From: Longimicrobiales bacterium
GTDB lineage: Bacteria; Gemmatimonadota; Gemmatimonadetes; Longimicrobiales; Gaopeijiaceae
Direction: 5' to 3'
Length of the DNA: 64,000 nucleotides
Assembly (NCBI GenBank): GCA_028284495.1
Contig: JANQRP010000028.1
Coordinates: forward strand, 1 to 64,000
Part shown: piece after piece, positions 9,321-17,836 of the stretch
Layout of the letters: every line of letters starts with the position of its first letter
Position numbering within the stretch: position 1 is the first letter of the stretch
Translations under genes and position numbers: made by a program
The notes under the pieces: model-generated
What the model was told of the DNA's origin: nothing
What the model saw: only the letters and a program-made list of their open reading frames with translations
Database searches by the model: none

Positions 9321-9402
9321 CTGATGTACCGCAGCCTGATCTACAGTCCTTGAGGTCCGGCCCTGATGTACAGCCCTGAGGTACAGCACCTGAGGTACAG
9401 CA
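9321..9402 (-). repeat. Six imperfect 13-15 base direct repeats upstream of rpsA
   Basis: Read on the minus strand the unit is close to GCTGTACCTCAGG. Two adjacent copies match it fully (GCTGTACCTCAGG twice), a third has ACATCAGG, and three more are degenerate (GCCGGACCTCAAG, GACTGTAGATCAGG, CTGCGGTACATCAGA). The block ends about 114 bases before the S1 start codon, in a 265-base spacer with no gene. It is too short and too irregular for CRISPR. Possible roles are an array of protein-binding sites at the rpsA promoter or an S1-binding element in the leader RNA. Confidence 0.8.
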
Positions 9403-9472
9403 AAGGGAAGCTAAATCGGCCTGTTGGAGGCGTCCAGCCCTCGCGCCCACCCTTTCGAGGCACCGCCTGAGT

Positions 9473-10186
9473 TCAGGGCACGTCCATGCGGGAAAGGCGA
9501 AGCGTCGTCCGCCAACCGAAGAAGGCCACCACGACCACCGCGACGGACGCCGCGATCGCGAGCGAGACGTGCGGGGCGTCCGCGAAGCGCCTCGGATCGA
9601 GTCCGTGCATGATCGCGGCGGCGTAGTGTCGGACACTCATGAAGCGGATCCCCGAGACGAAGCCCGAGAAGAGCCCCTCCCAGAGCACGATGTAGAGAAG
9701 TCCCGCGCCGATCGCCTGGCTGACCGCCAGGCCTAGCCACGTGAAGACGGACGCGTACATGACGAGCGCCGCCGCCGTCGCGGCCGAGACCGCCACGAGC
9801 GCGGTCGCATCGTGATTGAAGGCGAGCCAGCTCGTCCACGCGGCGCTCCCGAGTACGAAGGGGGCCGCGACGACCACCGAGGCAGCCACCTTCGCGACGA
9901 CGAGCTTCCACCTCGGGAGCGGGGTCAGGACGAGGTTGGCGAGGGTTCGGTCGCCGACCTCATGCCCGAGCGACACGCTGGCGATCGAGAGCACGATGAG
10001 GGGGACGATCGACGCCGCCATCATCCCGCTCAGCACGACGGCCTCGTACTCGGCCACGCTCGGCGCGGTCGAATCGGAGGTCATGAGCCACGTGATGCAG
10101 ACCGGCAGAAGTCCGAGGACGCCGAGGATCACGATCCGCCCACGGGTCGCCAGCTGGCGCACCGTGAGCCGAAACACGGTCACCAT
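9473..10186 (-). CDS. ABC-2 type transporter permease
   Basis: A 237-residue membrane protein with about six hydrophobic segments (ILGVLGLLPVCITWLM, AASIVPLIVLSIASVSLG, VVVAAPFVLGSAAW, IGAGLLYIVLWEGLFSGF, and a final ASVAVVVVAFFGW). The short loop GHEVGDRTLANLVLTPLPRW is typical of ABC-2 permeases, which serve exporters. It starts 3 bases after the stop of the ATPase gene at 10190, so the two form a pair. The substrate is unknown. It is the last gene of a five-gene run that starts with the Sel1 lipoprotein. Confidence 0.85.
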   Translation of the reverse strand: MVTVFRLTVRQLATRGRIVILGVLGLLPVCITWLMTSDSTAPSVAEYEAVVLSGMMAASIVPLIVLSIASVSLGHEVGDRTLANLVLTPLPRWKLVVAKVAASVVVAAPFVLGSAAWTSWLAFNHDATALVAVSAATAAALVMYASVFTWLGLAVSQAIGAGLLYIVLWEGLFSGFVSGIRFMSVRHYAAAIMHGLDPRRFADAPHVSLAIAASVAVVVVAFFGWRTTLRLSRMDVP

Positions 10187-10189
10187 CGC

Positions 10190-11116
10190 TCAGCCCTCCA
10201 CCAGGTAGCCGAAGACGCTTTCGAGCGAGTCGTCCAGCGGCTCCACCCGGCGCAGTCGCGTCCCGACGCGTGCCGCGACCCTCGGGAGCTCGATCTGGAG
10301 CTCACGCACGTGGGTCGAGAGCACGACGAGCCCACCGTCCCCCTCCATCTCCACGGCGTCGATCGACTCGAGCTGCACGATCGCGGCGGCGAGCCGGCGA
10401 GGGTCGTCGGCCACCACGCGGACGTGGTACGGCCGGTGGTCGAGCGCCGCCCGAATCGCCCGGAACTCGCCCGACGCGGCGAGCTTGCCGTTGATCACGA
10501 GCATCACGGTGCTCGCGAGCTCCTCGACCTCCTCGAGAATGTGCGAGGAGATGAGAATCGTCCGGCCCCGCGCCGCGAGCTGCCGGAGGAGTGCCTGGAA
10601 GTGGTACCTCTGTCGGGGATCCGCGCCGTTGAGCGGCTCGTCCAGAACGAGCACCTCGGGGTCGTGCACGAGCGTCGCGGCGAGCCGCATCCGCTGTCGC
10701 ATGCCGCGCGAGTAGGTGCCCATGCGAAGTGACGACGCCTTCACGAGATCCACCAGTTCGATCGCCCGGTCGGTGGCGTCGTTCGGGTCCGGCACGCCCC
10801 TCAGTCGGGCCATCGCGAGGACGAACTCCCTCCCGGTCAGATACGGGTAGATGGCCTCGTGCTCCGACATGACGCCGACACGCCGGTACAGTTCGGGATT
10901 CCTGCGGACCGGTTCGCCGAACATCGTGATCCGCCCGGAGGAGACCTCCGCGAGGCCGGTCATCATGCGGAGCAGTGTCGTCTTCCCCGCCCCGTTCGGC
11001 CCGAGGATCCCGGTGATCCCCGGCATCACGTCGAAGGTGACGTCGCTCACCGCGACGACGTTCCCGAACCAGCGAGAGACCCCGTCGACCCGGATCACGG
11101 GTCGGTCCGCGGTCAC
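10190..11116 (-). CDS. ABC transporter ATP-binding protein (second pair)
   Basis: 308 residues. Walker A is GPNGAGKTT near residue 40, the signature is YSRGMRQRMRLA, and Walker B is VLVLDEPLNGADP, followed by a switch histidine (ISSHILEEVEELA). The C-terminal 80 or so residues form the small accessory domain common in ABC-2 exporters. The start is GTG at 11116, overlapping the TGA of the upstream permease as GTGA. It probably powers the permease at 9473-10186; it could also act with the one at 11113-12033. Confidence 0.9.
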   Translation of the reverse strand: MTADRPVIRVDGVSRWFGNVVAVSDVTFDVMPGITGILGPNGAGKTTLLRMMTGLAEVSSGRITMFGEPVRRNPELYRRVGVMSEHEAIYPYLTGREFVLAMARLRGVPDPNDATDRAIELVDLVKASSLRMGTYSRGMRQRMRLAATLVHDPEVLVLDEPLNGADPRQRYHFQALLRQLAARGRTILISSHILEEVEELASTVMLVINGKLAASGEFRAIRAALDHRPYHVRVVADDPRRLAAAIVQLESIDAVEMEGDGGLVVLSTHVRELQIELPRVAARVGTRLRRVEPLDDSLESVFGYLVEG

Positions 11117-12033
11117 GAGACCCCCCGTCGATACCGGTTGAGAAGGATCGCCGCCGGCACCGCGACCCAGAGCGCGTACCAGCCGAGGCGCAGCGCGACG
11201 GGAAGCAGGTTCGCGTCGCCGACGGCCGACATGTCGCTGACGGCCCCGAACACGATGTCGTTCACCTGCACCGGAATGGCGGTCAGGTTGAACATCGCGA
11301 TCCACTGACCCGCGACTCCTTCCGCCTCCTCCGCGAGGCCGATCGTGAACGGCGTCGAGATCACGATGAGACCGACGAGGAAGACCGCGGCGTAGGCCCG
11401 GCGCGACGTGAACGAGGCGACCATGAGGGCGAGCGTCGTGATGAACACCGCGAGCGCGGCACCCGCAACGAGGATCCGCGGCAGGTCCGTCCACTGCTGG
11501 GCGAGGTAGGCGAAGGGCTCCGGGTTGCCCATGACGAGCCCGATCATGAAGACGAGCTGGGGCACCCACGCGACCGCCAGCGCGACCACCAGGAAGGCGG
11601 ACCACCGCGCAACGATGTAGTCGATCCCGCTGATGGGGCGCACGAAGTAGAGATCGAGAACGCGGTCGCGCCGATCGGGACAGAGCAGCTCGGGCGCGAC
11701 CACGCCCGCGAAGAGCACGAAGATGACCGCCGTCATCGAGTAGTAGTCCGCGTGCGTCGGGAGCTGCTCGACGGCCTCGGGCCCGAGCAGACTCAGCGCG
11801 GACCCCGCCGCGAGCGCCAGAACGAATCCGAACCCGACCAGCACGGTGATGAACGCCCAGGGGAGGATCTTGGCACGCCCTCCACGTCCGATCCCGAGGG
11901 CGATGCGGACGCCGTCCGCGAAGATCGCGCGCCGACCCCGGCCCCGACCCTCCCGGATCCCGTCGTAGCGCTGGTAGCCGATGTCGAAGACCGTGCCGCG
12001 CGCCGGGGTCACCTCCTCGTCCGCGCCACTCAC
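11113..12033 (-). CDS. ABC-2 type transporter permease (first pair)
   Basis: 306 residues with a cytoplasmic N terminus (VFDIGYQRYDGIREGRGRG) and about six membrane segments. The motif after the second segment, ELLCPDRRDRVLDLYFVRPI, is the ABC-2 style loop that contacts the ATPase. The start is GTG at 12033, overlapping the TGA of the ATPase gene at 12030 (GTGA). It is larger than the permease at 9473 and not obviously a recent copy of it, so the two pairs may be two half-transporters of one complex or two exporters. The substrate cannot be read from sequence. Confidence 0.85.
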   Translation of the reverse strand: MSGADEEVTPARGTVFDIGYQRYDGIREGRGRGRRAIFADGVRIALGIGRGGRAKILPWAFITVLVGFGFVLALAAGSALSLLGPEAVEQLPTHADYYSMTAVIFVLFAGVVAPELLCPDRRDRVLDLYFVRPISGIDYIVARWSAFLVVALAVAWVPQLVFMIGLVMGNPEPFAYLAQQWTDLPRILVAGAALAVFITTLALMVASFTSRRAYAAVFLVGLIVISTPFTIGLAEEAEGVAGQWIAMFNLTAIPVQVNDIVFGAVSDMSAVGDANLLPVALRLGWYALWVAVPAAILLNRYRRGVS

Positions 12034-12953
12034 GTGTCGCCTCCGAGCTGTTCTCCCTCGCGCGCGAAGAGTTCGGAGAGTGCCCGACGGCGCGGCGCCA
12101 TCCGCCGCAGCGGGGCCCCCGTCTCGACGAGCGCCTGGACGATGAGGTCCTGCACCCGGCCGTCGCGCCCCTCGATGACGAGCCCACCGCGCTCCGCGGG
12201 GACGACGCTGAGGCCCGCGGCCCGAAGTCCCTCGGCAAGCTCGTCCTCCCGCTCTTCCACCTCGACGAGAAGCCGCTCCGTCTCGAGGGTGAACTCGGAG
12301 ACCGCGCCCTCCTGCACCAGCCGTCCCTGACGCAGCAGCGCGATCCGGTCGCAGGTGCGCTCGACGTCGCCCATCAGGTGCGACGAGAGCACGATGCTGA
12401 TCCCGAACTCGCGGTGGGTCTTCCGGACGAGGGCGAGCATCTCCTCGCGCCCGGCCGGATCGAGACCGGCTGTGGGCTCGTCGAGTAGAACGAGCCGGGG
12501 GTCGTGCACCAGCGCCTGCGCCAGCTTCACCCGCTGCTTCATCCCCGTCGAGTATCCTCCGATGGGGCGATATCGCTCCTCGAAGAGACCCACGTGGCGC
12601 AACGTGTCCGCGGCGCGGGTCCGCGCGGAGGCCGGCGGAAGTCCGCTGACCTGCGCCATGTGGGTCAGGAACTCGACGGCGGACACCTGTGACGGGAGAC
12701 AGTCGTGCTCGGGCATGTACCCGAGGAACCCCCGCACTCCACTCGCGCTCGCGGCCTCGTTCGGCAGGACGCGGACGGCTCCGGCGGTCGGCGGGATAAG
12801 CCCGAGAATGATCCTGATCGCCGTGCTCTTCCCCGCCCCGTTCTCACCCAGTAGACCGGTGATTCCGTCCGACACCGTGAGGTCGAGCCCCGCCAGCGCC
12901 ACGACGGATCCGTATTCCTTCCGGAGCCCCTCCGCGACGATCAGCGCCGACAT
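12030..12953 (-). CDS. ABC transporter ATP-binding protein (first pair)
   Basis: 307 residues. Walker A is GENGAGKST near 38-46, the signature YSTGMKQRVKLAQAL and Walker B LVLLDEPTAGLDP, with ISIVLSSHLMGDVERTCDR after it. The C-terminal domain is of the ABC-2 exporter type. The ATG at 12953 lies 13 bases inside the end of the Sel1 lipoprotein gene, so translation of the two is likely coupled. A longer frame exists upstream but reads antisense-like, arginine-rich sequence and is not used. Confidence 0.92.
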   Translation of the reverse strand: MSALIVAEGLRKEYGSVVALAGLDLTVSDGITGLLGENGAGKSTAIRIILGLIPPTAGAVRVLPNEAASASGVRGFLGYMPEHDCLPSQVSAVEFLTHMAQVSGLPPASARTRAADTLRHVGLFEERYRPIGGYSTGMKQRVKLAQALVHDPRLVLLDEPTAGLDPAGREEMLALVRKTHREFGISIVLSSHLMGDVERTCDRIALLRQGRLVQEGAVSEFTLETERLLVEVEEREDELAEGLRAAGLSVVPAERGGLVIEGRDGRVQDLIVQALVETGAPLRRMAPRRRALSELFAREGEQLGGDT

Positions 12954-13837
12954 GCGTCGTCGTAGCCGAGGCGACACGCTCGACCGAACGTTCGCGCGGC
13001 TCGGTTCAGGTCGCGCTCGACGCGGTCTCCCGTCGCGAGGAGGTCGGCCATCCGGTAGCACGCCTCCCCGACCGGGTCTCCCCGACCTCCCCCCTCGGTT
13101 CGCCCGTAGCACGCGGTGTCGTACAGATCGACCGCCCGCTCGGCGTCGGCCTCGACCGCCACGCCGTCCTCGTAGAGCCGGGCGGTGCCGAAGCACCCCA
13201 GCGGGGATGTACGGCATGCGTCGTTCAGCTGCTGGAACGCCGCCGCCGAGTCGACCGGCACCCCGACCCCGGCGAGGTGCGCGTCGGCGAGCCGGATGCA
13301 GGCGAGCACCTCCTCGTCACACGCGTCGCGGTAGAGCTCGGTGGCCCGGGTACGGTTGTCGGCGCCCGGGAGTCCGGCGAGCAGTTCTCCGAGGCGGAGG
13401 CACCCCGTGGCCTCGCCGCCGTCGCATGCGCGCTCGAGGAGGGGGCGCGCGTCGCGGCTCGTCATGAACCGGTCGGCCAGCACGACGCACCCGGGCAGGT
13501 CGCCGCCGTCGCATCCACGGCGAAGCAGGTCTTCCGCCTCGCCGCGACTCGCCTGGACTCCGGCGCTCGACTCGAGGTGCATCTCGGCGAGTCGCACGCA
13601 CCCGACGGGCGCATCGGCCGATTCACACGCCGCCTCATAGCGGGCCGCGGCCTCCACCGGGTCCTCGAGAACCTGGTCGCCGACGATGAGCCGGTCGGCG
13701 TAGCTGACGCAGGCCGCGGCGTCGCCCGCATCGCACGCCGCGCGGTCCCGTCGAGCCTCGGCCGCACCGGCGTTCCGGCATCCGGTGACCATCACGAGCG
13801 CGAGCGCGGCGCCGACGGCACGCAGGTCCCTGGCCAT
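12941..13837 (-). CDS. Cysteine-rich Sel1-repeat lipoprotein
   Basis: 298 residues from ATG 13837; a GTG at 13861 would add eight. The signal (VGAALALVMVTGC) ends in a lipobox cysteine. The rest is a string of about eight alpha-alpha units in which two cysteines lie 6-8 residues apart (CDAGDAAAC, CDGGDLPGC, CDGGEATGC, CRTSPLGC, CRLGYDDAC). That spacing matches the disulfide-locked Sel1-like repeats of Helicobacter Hcp proteins, so it likely folds outside the cytoplasm as a binding scaffold. It opens the run that continues with two ABC-2 pairs and overlaps the first ATPase gene. Its partner is unknown. Confidence 0.82.
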   Translation of the reverse strand: MARDLRAVGAALALVMVTGCRNAGAAEARRDRAACDAGDAAACVSYADRLIVGDQVLEDPVEAAARYEAACESADAPVGCVRLAEMHLESSAGVQASRGEAEDLLRRGCDGGDLPGCVVLADRFMTSRDARPLLERACDGGEATGCLRLGELLAGLPGADNRTRATELYRDACDEEVLACIRLADAHLAGVGVPVDSAAAFQQLNDACRTSPLGCFGTARLYEDGVAVEADAERAVDLYDTACYGRTEGGGRGDPVGEACYRMADLLATGDRVERDLNRAARTFGRACRLGYDDACRR

Positions 13838-13943
13838 CCCGAACGCAGACCTCCCCGTCACTCCGCCCTTCCCTCGATTCGTGGACTGAACCCGCGTGAC
13901 GACACAGAGTCGTGCACGTGCCCACCCGAGGCACCCGCGGGCC

Positions 13944-13960
13944 GGCGGGCGATGCCCGCC
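13944..13960 (-). terminator. GC hairpin downstream of cmk (possible terminator)
   Basis: Arms 13944-13950 and 13954-13960 (GGCGGGC and GCCCGCC) pair perfectly around GAT. It lies in the 228-base gap between cmk and the Sel1 gene, about 105 bases after the cmk stop on the minus strand. No T run follows, so intrinsic termination is uncertain. A 10-base palindrome (GCGGGCCCGC, 14045-14054) lies nearer the stop. I see nothing else in this gap. Confidence 0.3.
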
Positions 13961-14065
13961 TCGCAGGGATGTAACGCCCCGGCCGGGTCACCGCGAGCAT
14001 CGCCAGGCCCCGGCTCGCAAAGCTCCCGACATCGGAGGCTCGGCGCGGGCCCGCTCCCGCCGGCC

Positions 14066-14755
14066 TCAGCCGGAGGCGGCGGCTCTGGCGAGGCGGACCA
14101 CGAGGTCGACCTGGGCCGCGAAATCCAGCTCGGTCGTATCGACGTGAACCGCGTCCGACGCCGGCACGAGCGGAGATACCTCGCGCTCCATGTCCACGCG
14201 GTCCCGCTCGGTGAGAAGCAGCCGCTCGCGCTCGATCTGGTCCGGAGAGGGTGTCGTGACGCCGTGATCGCCGAGCCGGCGCCGCGCTCGCTCGTCCGGG
14301 TCGGCGGTCAGGAAGATCTTGGTGCCGGCGTTCGGAAACACGACCGTGCCCATGTCACGGCCGTCGGCGACCAGGCGGCCGTGGGAACCGGCGTGCCGCT
14401 GCGTGTCGAGCAGCCACCGGCGGACCGCCGGGATCCGGGCGACCCGCGAGACGGCGGCAGTCACGTCCTGGGTGCGGAGTTCCGACTCGAGGCGGCGTCC
14501 CCGGAGGAGAATCGTCAGCGCCTCGTCGTCGGGCCGGACCGTGAGTCCGAGTCGGTCGAGCGCCTCCAGATCGAGCGCCCGCCAGGCGTCGGAGGGCTCG
14601 TCTCGGTCGAGAAGCGCGAACGCGACGGCCCGATAGAGCGCGCCCGAGTCCAGATAGCGCCACCCGAGCCGACGTGCCACGGCGCGCGCCGTGGTCGATT
14701 TCCCCACCCCGGCCGGCCCGTCGAGCGTCACGATCGTGCGCGCCGGGTCGGTCAC
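14066..14755 (-). CDS. cmk: Cytidylate kinase
   Basis: 229 residues, the usual length for Cmk. The P-loop is GPAGVGKSTTARAVARRLG near 13-31, followed by YLDSGALYRA and the monophosphate-binding core DGRDMGTVVFPNAGTKIFL. The LID arginines lie in DPDERARRRL. It phosphorylates CMP and dCMP in the cytoplasm. The start is GTG at 14755, overlapping the aroA TGA as GTGA. Cmk downstream of aroA is a common arrangement in bacteria. It is the last gene of the trpG-rnz-tyrA-aroA-cmk run. Confidence 0.95.
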   Translation of the reverse strand: MTDPARTIVTLDGPAGVGKSTTARAVARRLGWRYLDSGALYRAVAFALLDRDEPSDAWRALDLEALDRLGLTVRPDDEALTILLRGRRLESELRTQDVTAAVSRVARIPAVRRWLLDTQRHAGSHGRLVADGRDMGTVVFPNAGTKIFLTADPDERARRRLGDHGVTTPSPDQIERERLLLTERDRVDMEREVSPLVPASDAVHVDTTELDFAAQVDLVVRLARAAASG

Positions 14756-16026
14756 GAAACGACCTCCGCGAGCGTGGCCCAGAACCCGGGAAAACTGACC
14801 TCGACGCAGTCGCGCCCGGTCACTCGGATCTCGTTCCGGGGATCGGCCGCCAGCACGCCGAACACCATCGCGATGCGGTGGTCGTGGCGGGGATCCACGA
14901 CGCCCGAGAGCGGGGCGTCGGTTCCCTCGACCTCGAGTCCGTCGGGATGCTCCTCGCAGGCGACGCCGACGGCTCGGAGGTTGTCGACGAGGGCGCTGAT
15001 GCGGTCGGTCTCCTTGTGGCGGAGTTCTTCCGCGCCGCGGATCGTCGTGACCCCCTCGGCCCGGACCGCCGCAATCGCTACCGCCGGCAGCTCGTCGATC
15101 GCCCGAACGACGTCCGACGCGCCCACCTGGATCGCCCGAAGATCCGTCGGGAGGGCGCGCACCGTCCCGATGGGCTCGCCCCCCTGCTCCGATTCGACCT
15201 CCCGCGACATGCGGGCGCCCATCCGGTCGAAGAGGTCGAATCCGCCCGTCCGTGTCGGGTTGAGCCCGACATCGGTGATCTCGACGCCGTCCGTAAGGCC
15301 GAGAAGGGCCGCGAGCAACAGAAACGTCGCCGACGACGGGTCGCCCGGAACCCGGAGGTCGAGCGGCGGAATGCGGTCGGGTGGATCGCGCATCTCCACG
15401 CGGACTCCCTCGCCACGGACGTGGCGGATGATTCGCGCGCCCAGCGCGTCGAACATGCGCTCCGTGTGGTCGCGCGAGACGCCCGGCTCGGTGAGCTGCA
15501 CCGGCACCCCGCCCGTCAGCCCGGCGAGCAGCAGTGCACTCTTCACCTGCGCGCTGGCGACCGGCAGGTCGAGGTCGACGGCGCGGAGGGCTCCACCGGC
15601 CACCCGCACCGGGAGGCGCCCGTCCGACGCCTCGTACTCGAAGCGGGCACCCATCACGCCGAGGGGGTCGGTGATGCGCTTCATCGGCCGCGAGCGGAGC
15701 GACGCGTCTCCGGTGACCACGGCGGTAAGGTCGCAGCCCGCGAGGGCACCGAGCAGGAGGCGCGCACCGGTGCCGGAGTTCCCGAGGTCGAGGGGCCCGC
15801 CGGGACTCGACCACCCGCGAAGCCCCGCTCCGCCGATGCGGATCTCCGATCCGTCGGCCGGAAGGTCCGGGACACTCGCACCCAGCGCGGCCACGGCGGC
15901 CGCCGTCGAGCGGGGGTCGGCGCCGGCGAGCACGCCGTCGAGCCGGCTCGCGCCATCGGCGAGCCCGGCCAGGATCAGAGCCCGCTGAGAGACGGACTTG
16001 TCCCCCGGGACACGAAGGCGGATCAC
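14752..16026 (-). CDS. aroA: 3-phosphoshikimate 1-carboxyvinyltransferase (EPSP synthase)
   Basis: 424 residues. N-terminal RVPGDKSVSQRALILAGLA, then DLGNSGTGARLLLGAL, GDASLRSRPMKRITDPLGVM, RHKETDRISAL and DPRHDHRIAMVFGV are all EPSP synthase signatures. The enzyme joins shikimate-3-phosphate and PEP in the shikimate pathway. The motif GNSGT, rather than GNAGT, is the form seen in many class II enzymes. The start is GTG at 16026 within a GTGA overlap with tyrA; a longer frame would run through tyrA antisense-like sequence. It lies one gene before cmk and one after tyrA, so the operon covers pre- and post-chorismate steps. Confidence 0.96.
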   Translation of the reverse strand: MIRLRVPGDKSVSQRALILAGLADGASRLDGVLAGADPRSTAAAVAALGASVPDLPADGSEIRIGGAGLRGWSSPGGPLDLGNSGTGARLLLGALAGCDLTAVVTGDASLRSRPMKRITDPLGVMGARFEYEASDGRLPVRVAGGALRAVDLDLPVASAQVKSALLLAGLTGGVPVQLTEPGVSRDHTERMFDALGARIIRHVRGEGVRVEMRDPPDRIPPLDLRVPGDPSSATFLLLAALLGLTDGVEITDVGLNPTRTGGFDLFDRMGARMSREVESEQGGEPIGTVRALPTDLRAIQVGASDVVRAIDELPAVAIAAVRAEGVTTIRGAEELRHKETDRISALVDNLRAVGVACEEHPDGLEVEGTDAPLSGVVDPRHDHRIAMVFGVLAADPRNEIRVTGRDCVEVSFPGFWATLAEVVS

Positions 16027-16874
16027 CCGTCGACCTCCGCGCGCCCATCTCGCCACGCGGCCGCCCGCTCGAGTCGCGAGATCGAGACCTCGACCTCGCC
16101 CCCTTCGAGTGCTTCGGCGTCCTCCTCGAGCCTCTGCGCGACGTCCCGAAGCGCCGCGACGAGCGACGGACGCGCGTGCGCCAGGAGATCCCTCCACATC
16201 GCGGCGGAGCTTCCGGCGAGCCGCGTGGCGTCCCGCCCGCCCGGGCCGAGCGAGGTCGGCGACAGGCCGGCCGCCGCCATCGCGTCCGCCAGCGCGGTCG
16301 AGGCCACCTGCGGGAGATGGCTGACCAGCGACATGCGCTCGTCGTGATCGATCGCGTCGACCCACTCCGGCACGCCGCCGACCGACTCCCAGAGCCCCGC
16401 GACCGAGGCGCGCGCGTGGAGCGCGGATGCGGGTGCGGCCGAGAGGTACACGGGTACCCCGTCGTACAGGTCCGGGCGAGACGCACCGAAACCCGACCGC
16501 TCGCTTCCCGCGAGAGGATGGGACGTCACCCAGCTCCCGGTGAGTCCCGCGTCGCCGGCCATCTCGAGGGCCGGGGCCTGGAGGCTGGCGACGTCCGTCA
16601 CGACCGCGTGGGCGCCGACGAGGTCGCTCAGCTCGGCCGCGAGCGCCGCCACAACCGACAGAGGCGTGGCCAGCACGACGATGCCAGCGTCCGCGACGGC
16701 GTCCGCGAGGCTCGTCGCGACGTCGACCCCGGCGGCGGCGGCAGCCTCGCGGTCGGCGACGTCGGCAGCCCAGCCGACCACCCGAACGTCCTCGGCATCG
16801 GCGGCACCGGACGCCGCCAGCGCTCGCGCCAGCGACCCGCCCATCACCCCCAGCCCGACGACGGCGACCTTCAC
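16023..16874 (-). CDS. tyrA: Prephenate dehydrogenase family protein
   Basis: 283 residues. It opens with the dinucleotide-binding loop VAVVGLGVMGGSLARALAASG, continues with DVASLQAP and the TyrA motif SHPLAGSERSGFGASRPDLYDG, and has a helical C domain with DHDERMSLVSHLPQVASTAL and GGRDATRLAGSS. The family oxidises prephenate or arogenate with NAD(P) toward tyrosine; which of the two cannot be told. There is no fused chorismate mutase or ACT domain. The start is GTG at 16874 in a GTGA overlap with rnz. Confidence 0.92.
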   Translation of the reverse strand: MKVAVVGLGVMGGSLARALAASGAADAEDVRVVGWAADVADREAAAAAGVDVATSLADAVADAGIVVLATPLSVVAALAAELSDLVGAHAVVTDVASLQAPALEMAGDAGLTGSWVTSHPLAGSERSGFGASRPDLYDGVPVYLSAAPASALHARASVAGLWESVGGVPEWVDAIDHDERMSLVSHLPQVASTALADAMAAAGLSPTSLGPGGRDATRLAGSSAAMWRDLLAHARPSLVAALRDVAQRLEEDAEALEGGEVEVSISRLERAAAWRDGRAEVDG

Positions 16875-17836
16875 GTCCGCGCGGCCCCGTTGGTGTCGGT
16901 CTCGGTCGCGTCGATCTCGTCCGGGTCGTCCCGATAGCCGAGCTCGATCACCATGCCGTCGTGAGCCACGCGGGCACCCGGGAAGATCGCGACTGCCTCG
17001 TCGCGCAGCTGGTCCGGGGCATCGGCGTGACGGGCGGACACGTGGGTCAGCACGAGCCGCCGGGCGCCGGCCTCGAGGGCGATCTGGGCGGCCTCGGCCG
17101 CGGTCGAGTGAAGCGTCTCGACCGCCCGCTCCCGTTCGTCCTCGACGAAGGTGGCCTCGTGAATCAGCAGATCGGCGTCCCGCGCCATCTCGACCACGCG
17201 CTCGCACGGACGCGTGTCTCCGGCGAACACGACGCTCCGGCCGGCCCTGGAGGGCCCGACGAGGTCGGCCGGGTCGATCGTCCGGCCGTCGACCTCGACG
17301 CTCTCGCCCCGGTGAAGGCGCCCGAACAGCGGACCCTCGGGGACACCGAGCGCTCGCGCCCGCTCGACGTCGAAGCGTCCGAGCCGGTCGTCCTCGCGGA
17401 GGCGGAAGCCAAGCGCGTTGTGCTTGTGGACCACCGAGAAGGCGTCGACATGCCATCCGTCGAAGGAGACCGTCGAGCCGTCGGGCAGCTCCTCGACCGT
17501 GACCTCGAACGGCAGCCGCTCGACCCCGAGGTAGACGGCGTCGAGCAGTGTCTTGCGGCTTCCGCGCGGTCCGCGGATGACGAGCGGGTCCGTTCGACCC
17601 TGCAGGCCCATCGTGCGGACGAGGCCCGGGATCCCGAGGATATGGTCGGCGTGGATGTGTGTGACGAAGAGGTGATTCAGCGCGAACCCGGTCTGATACC
17701 GCATCATCTGGCGCTGCGTACCCTCCCCGCAGTCGAACAGCAGTACCTCTCCCTCCCGCTGAAGCGCGATGCCGGTGACGTTCCGGCCCACCGTCGGGCG
17801 CGCGGCGGCGGTGCCGAGGAAGGTCACCCGGATCAC
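16871..17836 (-). CDS. rnz: Ribonuclease Z
   Basis: 321 residues, normal for a short-form RNase Z. Metal ligands are visible in THIHADHILGIPGL (the HxHxDH motif), in FAGDTRP and in the final THVSARH. The N terminus VTFLGTAAARPTVGRNV is typical. The enzyme trims tRNA 3' ends. It starts at a GTG in a GTGA overlap with trpG, and its own stop overlaps tyrA in the same way. RNase Z is not part of aromatic metabolism, so its place between trpG and tyrA probably reflects compact packing. Confidence 0.95.
   Translation of the reverse strand: MIRVTFLGTAAARPTVGRNVTGIALQREGEVLLFDCGEGTQRQMMRYQTGFALNHLFVTHIHADHILGIPGLVRTMGLQGRTDPLVIRGPRGSRKTLLDAVYLGVERLPFEVTVEELPDGSTVSFDGWHVDAFSVVHKHNALGFRLREDDRLGRFDVERARALGVPEGPLFGRLHRGESVEVDGRTIDPADLVGPSRAGRSVVFAGDTRPCERVVEMARDADLLIHEATFVEDERERAVETLHSTAAEAAQIALEAGARRLVLTHVSARHADAPDQLRDEAVAIFPGARVAHDGMVIELGYRDDPDEIDATETDTNGAART

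Noticed and set aside
7696..9324. Plus-strand frame opposite rpsA
   Set aside because: A mirror of the S1 repeats with no motif of its own.
9321..9402. CRISPR array
   Set aside because: Repeats are only 13-15 bases, imperfect and without spacers, and no cas gene is near.
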